Below, one piece after another: positions 16,897 to 25,184 of a DNA stretch of 64,000 nucleotides. The notes under the pieces were generated by a model. It worked only from the letters and a program-made list of their open reading frames with translations, ran no database searches and was not told the origin of the DNA. The stretch comes from Slackia equolifaciens (GTDB taxonomy: Bacteria; Actinomycetota; Coriobacteriia; Coriobacteriales; Eggerthellaceae), in NCBI RefSeq assembly GCF_003725995.1, contig NZ_QIBX01000001.1, positions 124,001-188,000 of the forward strand, in the 5' to 3' direction. Each line of letters begins with the position of its first letter. The stretch's first letter is position 1. A program made the position numbers and the translations under genes.

Positions 16897-17871
16897 ATGA
16901 AGCTTTTCGGACGATATATCTACCGCACCAAATTCGGTCTTGCGCAGATACTTCAAGCGACCGCGCCCGACGGCTCGCCCGTGCGCGTTCTCAAGCTGGG
17001 AGGCGTGTTCCAAAGCGCCACGTATACCGATGAGCGGCGATTCGAGCCAGTATTCGAATACTACCGCGCATTCGACACCGTGCTCGAGCGCCCGATCGTT
17101 GCCGCACTCGAAGACGATCCACTCGATGGCTTCCCGTCTTGCGACGCATCGGCCTCCTTTGCCGACACCGCACATTCCTCCGCCACTGCCGCCCGCTCCC
17201 TCGCCACCGAAACATCCGGCGCACCCGATTGTAAGCGAAGGAATCTCGCCGGTTCACGTCGCGTGCTGGTTTTAGGTGGTGGCGGATACGCGTGGCCCAA
17301 GCACGTTTTGGCCACGCACCCCGATGCACGCCTCGATGTGGTTGAAATCGACCCGGCAATCACGCGTATCGCCCGTGAGCATTTCTTTCTCGATGAGGCA
17401 ATTGAGCGATTCGACCCCGCGCATGAACGGCTGAACTTGATTTGCGCCGACGGACGCGCGCTTCTCGATGACATCGCCGAAGGCCTTGACCGCTCTTACG
17501 GCGCACAACCGCATGTGCACTACGACGCTATCGTGAACGATGCGTTCTCGGGCTCGGAGCCCGTGCATTCGCTCGCGACCGTCGAGGCCGCCCAGGCGGC
17601 AAAAGCCTGCCTTGCGCCCGACGGCCTCTACGCAGCGAATGTCGTGTCCGATTTCGACAGGTCGAACGTCGCGTTTCTCCGCGATCTTGCTGCCACGCTC
17701 TTGGAAGCGTTTGACCACGTTCACGTTATTCCCTGCCCCGATGAAGATTACGGCGGAGAAGACAACTACCTGGTCATCGCCACGGATAGCAACAGGCAGT
17801 TCGCAGACGCCGTGCCTTTTGACGAGGATTTCCTGGGAACGCCCCTGCATGATGGGCATCTGCGCGCCTAG
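16897..17871 (+). CDS. Spermidine synthase-like (PABS fold) protein
   Basis: 324 residues. ATG 16897 has AGGATAGG upstream; a GTG at 16870 would overlap the LuxR gene and is less likely. A Rossmann core has VLVLGGGGYAWPKHVLATHPDARLDVVEIDP (motif I and the acidic ribose-binding E/D), CADGRALL, and YDAIVNDAFSG, as in spermidine-synthase-like methyltransferase folds. The usual GGGDG is GGGGYA and the catalytic D of the DxxD region is replaced (VNDAFSG), so aminopropyl transfer is doubtful. It lies 5 bases after the LuxR gene and is probably co-transcribed, but a link to the reductase is not obvious. Confidence 0.8.
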   Translation: MKLFGRYIYRTKFGLAQILQATAPDGSPVRVLKLGGVFQSATYTDERRFEPVFEYYRAFDTVLERPIVAALEDDPLDGFPSCDASASFADTAHSSATAARSLATETSGAPDCKRRNLAGSRRVLVLGGGGYAWPKHVLATHPDARLDVVEIDPAITRIAREHFFLDEAIERFDPAHERLNLICADGRALLDDIAEGLDRSYGAQPHVHYDAIVNDAFSGSEPVHSLATVEAAQAAKACLAPDGLYAANVVSDFDRSNVAFLRDLAATLLEAFDHVHVIPCPDEDYGGEDNYLVIATDSNRQFADAVPFDEDFLGTPLHDGHLRA

Positions 17872-17987
17872 GCCTCCTGCGCCACGCCCTTATGATCCCC
17901 CTGCGTGCCTCGCGCTTTGGCGCTCCGCGCAGATGAGCATGGCGGGCGCCTCCTTCTCTGCATGCCTCTCGCTTTGCCCATGCCCGC

Positions 17988-18704
17988 CTATTGCTGTGCA
18001 TCCTGCGCTTCCTGGGCGTTTTCGGCCGTTTCCTCATCGATTATCGCGGTGATGGCGTTGGCAGCATCGATGTAGGTCTGAGGATCGGCGATACCGCTCT
18101 CTTCGATGAGCCGACTCGCTATGTCGATAGCATTTTGCAGCGCAAGACGCACATGCCCCTGCATAGCCTGCCCCGCATCGGAATCGAGCCACGCCTTCGC
18201 AGAATCGATGGCGTCCTGCAGCTGAGCCCTGGCGGATGCGACCGTATCGTCTACGTCGATTTCAATCGTGGGCCCATCCGAAGTCGCGCCCGCGCTTGCC
18301 CCGCCCGACGCGATCGCCTGGTCGTAAAGCGCCTGCAGCTCATCGCGCTCTTGCTCCAGCTGTTCGATTTGCAAAGTAAGCTCTTCCTCAAGCTGGGCAT
18401 GCTCTTTTTGGGCGGCCTCGCGTGCCGTATTCGATCCGATAAGCCCCGCTATCGCAGCAACGAGCACCGCCACAACCAGGACGAATGCAATCACCTGCCC
18501 TGTTGTATACGTATGCGGAGAGCGCCCCGGGCCGCCTTTCCCGGATGCCGGCTGAGCCATTCCCGGCATCTGCGGATACCCCTGGGAAGGCGACGGTCCC
18601 TTGCCTCGCGACGGTGCCGACTCATTCAAAACGTACGGCTGCTCCAACGGGGCTGTCGCACCCGAATTCCAGCTTCCATCTTTCTGACCCTGAGCGTCCG
18701 ACAT
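17988..18704 (-). CDS. Single-pass membrane protein with coiled coil
   Basis: 238 residues from ATG 18704 (GGGGGCG 6-7 bases upstream); ATG 18725 is an alternative. The first ~65 residues are Pro/Gly/Ser-rich, then a TM helix (about 70-90, VIAFVLVVAVLVAAIAGLIG), a coiled coil rich in Glu/Gln (about 95-130), a Gly/Ala/Ser linker and a helical C-terminal domain with Asp/Glu tail. I recognise no family. It is probably a type II membrane protein with the C-terminal part outside the cell. Confidence 0.75.
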   Translation of the reverse strand: MSDAQGQKDGSWNSGATAPLEQPYVLNESAPSRGKGPSPSQGYPQMPGMAQPASGKGGPGRSPHTYTTGQVIAFVLVVAVLVAAIAGLIGSNTAREAAQKEHAQLEEELTLQIEQLEQERDELQALYDQAIASGGASAGATSDGPTIEIDVDDTVASARAQLQDAIDSAKAWLDSDAGQAMQGHVRLALQNAIDIASRLIEESGIADPQTYIDAANAITAIIDEETAENAQEAQDAQQ

Positions 18705-19332
18705 TTTTTCGCCCCCATGTTTCATAACAACGTAACGGCCATGACGCAACCCGTCTAATCGAACGCATGCGCCGATACAACCAAAGCGATGCAGCCCGGT
18801 CAGCCTGAAGCGCGCGACAAAGCAGCAACGATATTGTCCGATCCGCCTAGCGTACGCGGCAGCGCGGTAATGCGGCATAGTCGCTCGGCACGACACGCAA
18901 CAACGCAGGCACGACGGCATGGCGCTCAGTTGAATCCGCAAGCAAAGCCCGATTTTGTCTTGCTACATAGTACCAATCTGACGCCCTGCCGAAACATACT
19001 GTATGTTTTGCGAAAAACATGCCGGATTTTGGACAACATTTCAAGGTAGCCGCCATTTGAAGAATACTTCTGAAATACCCTCAAAATTCGACCAGGTATT
19101 TTAATAATTTCCAAGGCAAACTAGTGCGGTCGAAGCGGCGGGGAGGTTGAATATGCCAGCACAGAAGCTGCATACCCTTCACGATTGCCCGGCTAACTTG
19201 AAACGTTGTCCAAAAAATCGAAGCTCATCCGTTTGAGGTCGGGCTTTTCTCGGTATTTTGCCTGCACGGCGTTGCCATATGGAACATTTCTCGATAGAAA
19301 GTGAAGGACCATTTCAGAAAGGAAATCTACCT
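18705..19332. other. Intergenic region, AT-rich, with operator-like palindrome
   Basis: 628 bases without a supported gene, between two divergent genes, so it should hold both promoters. A perfect palindrome sits at 18992-19008, and a 7-bp inverted repeat AAATACC/GGTATTT at 19073-19101. Base composition is much lower in GC than the flanks. Confidence 0.6.
18992..19008. promoter_or_regulatory. Perfect 17-bp palindrome (putative operator)
   Basis: AAACATACTGTATGTTT has 8-base perfect arms around a single T. It lies ~290 bases upstream of the coiled-coil protein gene and ~325 upstream of ettA. No regulator gene is adjacent. Confidence 0.45.
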
Positions 19333-21012
19333 ATGGCAGAATTCATTTTCACCATGATGCATGCCCGCAAGGCGCATGGCGACAAGGTTATCTTGGATGA
19401 CGTGTCGCTCTCGTTCTACCCCGGCGCTAAGATTGGCGTGGTGGGCCCCAACGGCATGGGCAAATCCACGCTCCTCAAGGTCATGGCGGGCCTCGAGGAA
19501 GTGTCTAACGGCGAGGCACGCCTGACGCCCGGCTACACCGTGGGCATCCTGCAGCAGGAGCCGCCGCTGGATGAGGATAAGACGGTCATCGAGAACATCC
19601 GCATGGCGTTTTCCGACGTGCTGGAAAAAATCGACCGATTCAACCAGATCAGCGCCGAGATGGCCGACCCCGACGCCGACTTCGACGCGCTCATGGCCGA
19701 GATGGGCACCTTGCAGGAGGCCATCGATGCCGCAAACGGCTGGGATCTTGACAGTCAGCTCTCGCAGGCCATGGATGCGCTGCAGTGCCCTGACCCCGAC
19801 ATGCCGGTGAACGTGCTCTCTGGCGGCGAACGCCGTCGCGTGGCGCTGTGCCGCCTGCTGCTTGAGGCCCCCGACCTGCTGCTCCTGGACGAGCCCACCA
19901 ACCATCTCGACGCTGAGAGCGTGCTGTGGCTGGAGCAGTTCCTCAAGCGCTACCCCGGTGCCGTTCTGGCCGTCACGCACGACCGCTACTTCCTGGACAA
20001 TGTTGCCGAATGGATTTGCGAGGTGGACCGCGGTCAGCTGTTCCCCTACAAGGGCAACTACTCCACCTATCTGGAAACGAAGGCCGCACGCCTCGAGGCT
20101 CAAGGGCAGCGCGAGGCAAAGCTCGCCAAGCGCCTGAAAGAAGAGCTCGATTGGGTTCGCAGCTCCCCCAAGGCGCGCCAGGCCAAGAGCAAGGCGCGTT
20201 TGGAACGCTACGACCAGATGGTGGCCGAATCGCAGAAGTTCGAAAAGACCGACTTCGCCGACATCCACATCCCCGTGGGCCCGCGCCTGGGCGCAAAGGT
20301 CATCGAGGCCAGCCATCTGCGCAAATGCTTCGGCGACCGCGTGCTCATCGATGATCTTTCGTTCACGCTGCCCCGCAATGGCATCGTTGGCGTTATTGGC
20401 CCCAATGGTGTAGGAAAAACCACCCTGTTCAAGACCATCGTGGGCCTCGAGGATTTGACCGATGGCACGCTCGAGATCGGCGAAACCGTGAAAATCAGCT
20501 ACGTCGACCAGAACCGCTCCGGTATCGATGGCTCTAAAACAGTGTGGGAAGTCGTGTCCGACGGCCTGGACTACATGAAGGTCGGCGAGACCGAGGTGCC
20601 CAGCCGCGCTTACGTGGCGGCATTCGGCTTCAAAGGCCCTGATCAGCAGAAACCTGCCGGCGTGCTCTCCGGCGGAGAGCGTAATCGCCTGAATCTTGCG
20701 CTTACGCTCAAGCAGGGCGGAAACCTCTTGCTTCTGGACGAGCCCACCAACGACCTGGACGTTGAAACGCTCGAAAGCCTGGAGAACGCGCTGCTGGAGT
20801 TCCCCGGTTGCGCCGTTGTGGTGAGCCACGACCGCTGGTTCCTCGACCGCATTGCCACGCACATGCTCGCATGGGAGGGCGACGACGAGAACCCGGGTCG
20901 CTGGCACTGGTTCGAGGGCAACTTCGAGTCGTACCAAAAAGACCGCGTGGCGCGCCTGGGCGAAGAGGCCGCCAAGCCCCATCGCCTGCACCGCAAACTG
21001 ACGAGGGACTAA
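19333..21012 (+). CDS. ettA: ABC-F translational throttle EttA
   Basis: 559 residues from ATG 19333 (AGAAAGGA); the frame is open upstream but the family starts at MAEFIFTMMHARKAHGDK. It has two ABC domains: Walker A GPNGMGKST and GPNGVGKTT, signatures LSGGERRRVAL and LSGGERNRLNL, Walker B LLLDEPTNHLD and LLLDEPTNDLD. The inter-domain linker (KLAKRLKEELDWVRSSPKARQAKSKARL) is the P-site tRNA-interacting motif typical of EttA. There are no TM helices. It binds the ribosomal E site and gates elongation by energy charge. A strong terminator follows. Confidence 0.96.
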   Translation: MAEFIFTMMHARKAHGDKVILDDVSLSFYPGAKIGVVGPNGMGKSTLLKVMAGLEEVSNGEARLTPGYTVGILQQEPPLDEDKTVIENIRMAFSDVLEKIDRFNQISAEMADPDADFDALMAEMGTLQEAIDAANGWDLDSQLSQAMDALQCPDPDMPVNVLSGGERRRVALCRLLLEAPDLLLLDEPTNHLDAESVLWLEQFLKRYPGAVLAVTHDRYFLDNVAEWICEVDRGQLFPYKGNYSTYLETKAARLEAQGQREAKLAKRLKEELDWVRSSPKARQAKSKARLERYDQMVAESQKFEKTDFADIHIPVGPRLGAKVIEASHLRKCFGDRVLIDDLSFTLPRNGIVGVIGPNGVGKTTLFKTIVGLEDLTDGTLEIGETVKISYVDQNRSGIDGSKTVWEVVSDGLDYMKVGETEVPSRAYVAAFGFKGPDQQKPAGVLSGGERNRLNLALTLKQGGNLLLLDEPTNDLDVETLESLENALLEFPGCAVVVSHDRWFLDRIATHMLAWEGDDENPGRWHWFEGNFESYQKDRVARLGEEAAKPHRLHRKLTRD

Positions 21013-21037
21013 ATCTGCGTTTTATTCAACAAACGCA

Positions 21038-21075
21038 TGAAGGCGCTGCCGCATTTCTGGCAGCGCCTTTCTTTA
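21038..21075 (+). terminator. Rho-independent terminator after ettA
   Basis: AAGGCGCTGCC pairs with GGCAGCGCCTT around a short loop, followed by TCTTT. It lies ~28 bases past the ettA stop and separates it from the convergent helicase gene. Confidence 0.85.
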
Positions 21076-23664
21076 TCCAATGCACTTGACGTCGCCGCGC
21101 TCCCCCTCGACGCAACCGCATACCGCACCCATGCCACAGGTCATACGTTCGCGCATGCCCTCGACATCCAACACCCCGTAGGCGAAGCCTTTGCGCACCA
21201 GGTCATCCGGCACGAATTCGTCGTATTTCTCGAAACGCGGCACCTCGCCGGGATACACCAGCTCAAGAGGGTCCCGCAAAGCTGCGGCCTCCTGGGCGAC
21301 CACCTTGAAGAACTGCTCTTCGGTCATGCCTTCGTCCATGATGAACGTCATGAAGTACGGCCGCGAGGCATCAAGTCCCTTCAACCCCAGATGCGAAGCG
21401 CATTTGATTTTAAGCAGCCGCTCAAGCGCCAGAAACGCATAGCTCCCAAGCCACGGCATGAGGCACCACATGTTACCGCCTAGATTGACGAGCGAAGGAC
21501 GCACGGAGCTGCAGGGGATCGAACCGGGGACCCCATGCGTCCGAACCGATGCGCGCGATAACCCAGGCGCCATACCCGCAATTCCCGCCGCCTTCGCCAC
21601 ATGGCGCGCCTCCTCCAGACGCACCTGGGCGCGATCCATCACGTAGGGGTACGCGCCGCTTTCCTCCAGCACATGCTTCATACGCTCCAGAATCTTCGTG
21701 TTGATGTCGCCCGGACAGTCGCCGAAATATGCCGGCACCCGGCCTTTGACCTGCGTGCAGTACAGAACACGACGCTTGTGGTCCACCTCTTCGACCACCC
21801 ATACATGCCCCGCGATGGCGATCTTCTCGCCCGGAGGAGGCGGCTTCACGATAGTGCCGATCTCCTGCGAATCGCTGCGCACCGTATATTCCTCGTTCTC
21901 TTGGAACACAGCGTAGAACTTGAACGAGTTCACGGCACGCTCACCCGCAATCCCCACGATAAGGCCGCCGGATTCCGTACGCTCTATGTGGTCCAATTCC
22001 AGCAGATGCAGCAGGAGGATACGAAAATCGTCCTGGCTCACGCGATGGAAAAACGTAAGACCCAACACCTTGCTCGCCAGGCGTGCCGGCGACATCTCGC
22101 CCTCGGAAGCGAGCGTCGCCATGGTCTGATGGCACAGCAGGCTGTACGGTAAGCGGTCAAGGCGCGGCGGCTCAACCCAACGTTCCTCGCGGTACAGCTG
22201 CACGAGCGCAATGCCCTGCAAAAGCTTCCACGGCAAAGTTTCGGGTAGGAGGGAACGCGGCTCGGACTTCTCCTCACGCATCACAAACCACATCTCGGGA
22301 GGCGTGTCGCGACGACCCGTGCGACCCATGCGTTGCAAAAAGGCCGACACCGTAAACGGCGCATCTATTTGGAACGCGCGCTCCATGCGGCCGATATCGA
22401 TGCCCAGCTCAAGCGTGGCCGTGGTCACAATTGAGCGAGCCTCGCTCTCATCGCGCATGATTTCCTCCGCGCTCTCGCGAATGCTCGCTGAAAGATTGCC
22501 GTGATGGATGAGGAACCTATCGGGCTCATGGCGCGCTTCGCAGTATGCGCGCAGCGAGGTGCATACCCCTTCGGCCTCTTCGCGCGAATTGGCGAACACG
22601 AGGCATTTGCGGCCGCGCGTGTGCTCGAAAATGTACCCCAGGCCCGGATCCGCGCCTTTGGGAGCATGGTCGGAGGGAACATCGAAAGGAGCGACCGTTG
22701 CGATATCGTCAGAATCCGTCTCCACAATCGTGGGCTTCACCGCCGCAGATGGTTCGCCCGAATGCATGTCCTCGCCTTCGGGCGCCCCCACGCCCGCCGC
22801 AGCCGCCGAACCGCATGTTTCCGCATGCTCCGAAGCGAGAGGCGCCGGTATGCTGGACGACGCCGATGCCGCCTGCGCCCTCCCGTCTCTACCGTGCGAT
22901 GCCACGGCAGCCAGCAGCATGCCAGAGCCGTCGACCGCCGCTTCTTTGGAAGCATCAAGCGGGCCGCCTATGTAGAAATGTTCCATGGATAGCCGCCACA
23001 CACGGCTAGGCTCTTCCACGCGCGGGATGATGCAGCCCCGACCCGTGCCCGACGAAAGAAACGCCCCCACCGCTTCGGGCAGGCCCAATGTCGCCGAAAG
23101 CCCAATGCGACGCGGGTTCACCCCCGCCATGCGCGACAGACGCTCGATCAGGCACAGCGTCTGACCGCCGCGGTCTCCGCGCAAAAGCGAATGCACCTCG
23201 TCGATCACGATATACCGCAGATCGCAGAACAGCTTGGAGATGACCGCATGCCGATGCATGAGCAGCGCTTCCAGCGATTCGGGCGTGATCTGCAGAATAC
23301 CCGAGGGCTTTTTGAGCAGCTTCGCCTTATGCGAGGCCGATACATCGCCGTGCCAATGCCACACGGGAATATCAGCCTCGGCACACAAATCGTTCAAACG
23401 ATAGAACTGATCGTTGATCAGCGCCTTCAGGGGGCCGATATAGATCGCGCCCACCGAGCGCGGGGGATTTTCCCAGAATTCGGTCAGGATGGGAAAGAAC
23501 GCCGCCTCGGTTTTACCGGAAGCGGTAGATGCCGTGAGCAGCACGTTCGCATCCGTATCGAAGATGGCCTCACCGGCCGCCACTTGGATACCGCGCAGGC
23601 TCTGCCAATCGTGGCTGAAAATGAACTCCTGCACGAACGGAGCGTACCGATCGAACACGCCCAT
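21073..23664 (-). CDS. Lhr-like DEAD/DEAH superfamily 2 helicase (BrxHI-like)
   Basis: 863 residues from ATG 23664 (GAGAGGGTG). Motif I is ASTASGKTE (45-53), Ia YIGPLKALINDQ, motif II DEVH (155-158), motif III SAT (190-192), and motif VI QRMGRTGRR (444-452), preceded by ATLELGIDIGRME. These follow the Lhr branch. A ~107-residue low-complexity insert (about 236-342, rich in Ala, Ser, Glu, Gly) separates the RecA lobes. A C-terminal ~400-residue region includes winged-helix-like parts and NMWCLMPWLGSYAF. It is the last gene of the operon with the BrxD-type ATPase (110-base gap). In type 2 BREX, BrxHI and BrxD occur together; this pair lacks the rest of that system. It probably unwinds or translocates on nucleic acid. 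Confidence 0.88.
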   Translation of the reverse strand: MGVFDRYAPFVQEFIFSHDWQSLRGIQVAAGEAIFDTDANVLLTASTASGKTEAAFFPILTEFWENPPRSVGAIYIGPLKALINDQFYRLNDLCAEADIPVWHWHGDVSASHKAKLLKKPSGILQITPESLEALLMHRHAVISKLFCDLRYIVIDEVHSLLRGDRGGQTLCLIERLSRMAGVNPRRIGLSATLGLPEAVGAFLSSGTGRGCIIPRVEEPSRVWRLSMEHFYIGGPLDASKEAAVDGSGMLLAAVASHGRDGRAQAASASSSIPAPLASEHAETCGSAAAAGVGAPEGEDMHSGEPSAAVKPTIVETDSDDIATVAPFDVPSDHAPKGADPGLGYIFEHTRGRKCLVFANSREEAEGVCTSLRAYCEARHEPDRFLIHHGNLSASIRESAEEIMRDESEARSIVTTATLELGIDIGRMERAFQIDAPFTVSAFLQRMGRTGRRDTPPEMWFVMREEKSEPRSLLPETLPWKLLQGIALVQLYREERWVEPPRLDRLPYSLLCHQTMATLASEGEMSPARLASKVLGLTFFHRVSQDDFRILLLHLLELDHIERTESGGLIVGIAGERAVNSFKFYAVFQENEEYTVRSDSQEIGTIVKPPPPGEKIAIAGHVWVVEEVDHKRRVLYCTQVKGRVPAYFGDCPGDINTKILERMKHVLEESGAYPYVMDRAQVRLEEARHVAKAAGIAGMAPGLSRASVRTHGVPGSIPCSSVRPSLVNLGGNMWCLMPWLGSYAFLALERLLKIKCASHLGLKGLDASRPYFMTFIMDEGMTEEQFFKVVAQEAAALRDPLELVYPGEVPRFEKYDEFVPDDLVRKGFAYGVLDVEGMRERMTCGMGAVCGCVEGERGDVKCIG

Positions 23665-23774
23665 GCGACACCCTCTCCCCCGCAATCGAGCCATCTACTC
23701 GAAGCCCCGGCAGCCCGGAACTCCATCGCGTCTCTCCCCGTAATCCGACCATCCACACCGACAAGCAAGGATGC

Positions 23775-25184
23775 CTAGATGGTGAACTCCGCGTATTTCT
23801 CGTCGACAGGCGCATCAACATCGCCCACTGGCGCCTGCGCGAACGTGAACGAATCGGATTTCAGAAGCTCCGACACCCCCACGCTTGGATTCTGATACAG
23901 AATGTCCAACAGCTCGATGAAATCGCGGATGATCTCGCGCGGCGTAATGAGCGTCGAGGCGCCCACGCGCCCCAGTTCGATACGCAGGAACTCCGCCAGA
24001 TCGTCGCCCGTAAGACGCTGGTCGTAGCCGAAATACCCCGCATGAATCGCCGCCAGCTTTTCCACGAGCACGAACAGCTCTTCGGCGGTAAGCGGCTCAA
24101 GCCGAATGACCGGCGCCATCATGTCGCGCAGCCCCTCGCGCGCAAACCGCCCCTCCGACAGACGGCTGCGCAGCGCCTCGTAGCTGTAAACGCCGCGGCG
24201 CCGATCCTCGATGGACTGCGGCGTACCGCCCATGATGATGCCCAGATGACGCGCCTTGCCCTGCATGGCGTCGTTGTACATGGCCAGAATTTTCTCGTAG
24301 TTGTACTGACGCGTAACCGCGTTTGGAATCTTGCATAGGTTCACCAGCTCGTCGATGCACACGATGAGCCCAGCGTATCCCGCGCCCTGCAAAAACGCCG
24401 CGAAGAGCTTGAGGTATTCGTACCAGTCGTCATCGGTGATACAGATGTTCACGCCCAGTTCGCCCCGGGCCTCGGTCTTGGTGCGGTACTCGCCCCGGAA
24501 CCACTTGACCACGCAGGACTTCAGCTCCTCGTCGCCCTGGGCATGCGCGCGGTAATACAGCGCAAGCAGACGTGCGAAATCGAACCCGTGAACCATCTCC
24601 TCGAGCGCCTGCACCTGCGCGTAGATGCGCCGCTCCACTTGCTCGGAAAAATCCGGAGCGTCGGGAAACACGCCGTCTTCCACCACCTGGGCGCGCACAC
24701 CCGACACCCAGCGGTCCAGGATGAGCGTAAGCGCCCCTCCCTCGGGCTTGGTCTTGGTGGCAAGGTTGCGGATGAGCTCGCGATAGGTTGCAAGCCCCTG
24801 CCCGCGCGTGCCCTGCAACCGTCGCTCGGGAGAAAGGTCGGCATCGGCCACCACGAACCCGTTGCCCATCGCATGGTTGCGGATGGTTTGCAAAAGAAAA
24901 CTCTTACCGCTGCCGTATGCGCCCACGATGAAGCGGAACGACGCACCGCCGTCTGATACAAGCTCGAGGTCGCGCAGCAAAGCCGCAATCTCATCCTTGC
25001 GGCCCACCGTGATATAGGGAAGCCCGATGCGAGGCACTACGCCGCCTTTAAGCGAGTTGAGCAGAGTGGCAGCTATGCGCTTGGGCACTTTGGGAGCAGC
25101 GCCTGGAGAAGGAGCGCCCGCCGCCCCGGCATCACGCGCGATAGCCTTTGCGCGCTGCGTTGTGTTGCCCGCCATATCGTTCAT
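23775..25184 (-). CDS. BrxD-type ATP-binding protein (DUF2791)
   Basis: 469 residues. ATG 25184 overlaps the upstream stop as ATGA, with GGAGGGG before it. After a ~33-residue linker, LLNSLKGGVVPRIGLPYITVGR opens the DUF2791 domain. Walker A GAYGSGKS is at 88-95, followed by FLLQTIRNHAMGNGFVVADADLSPERRLQGTRGQGLATYREL, the most conserved stretch of the family. Walker B with catalytic acid is GLIVCIDELVNL. The C-terminal part contains RLEPLTAEELFVL and a winged-helix-like ITPREIIRDFIELLD. The family is an AAA-type ATPase known from BREX type 2 (BrxD) and from other contexts. It is coupled to the TerB gene upstream and the helicase downstream. Confidence 0.9.
   Translation of the reverse strand: MNDMAGNTTQRAKAIARDAGAAGAPSPGAAPKVPKRIAATLLNSLKGGVVPRIGLPYITVGRKDEIAALLRDLELVSDGGASFRFIVGAYGSGKSFLLQTIRNHAMGNGFVVADADLSPERRLQGTRGQGLATYRELIRNLATKTKPEGGALTLILDRWVSGVRAQVVEDGVFPDAPDFSEQVERRIYAQVQALEEMVHGFDFARLLALYYRAHAQGDEELKSCVVKWFRGEYRTKTEARGELGVNICITDDDWYEYLKLFAAFLQGAGYAGLIVCIDELVNLCKIPNAVTRQYNYEKILAMYNDAMQGKARHLGIIMGGTPQSIEDRRRGVYSYEALRSRLSEGRFAREGLRDMMAPVIRLEPLTAEELFVLVEKLAAIHAGYFGYDQRLTGDDLAEFLRIELGRVGASTLITPREIIRDFIELLDILYQNPSVGVSELLKSDSFTFAQAPVGDVDAPVDEKYAEFTI

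Noticed and set aside
21500-21545. A tRNA-3'-end-like GGTTCGATCCCC segment inside the helicase gene (minus strand)
   Set aside because: The T-stem does not pair, no 5' half or acceptor partner exists, and the region codes for the helicase without a break.
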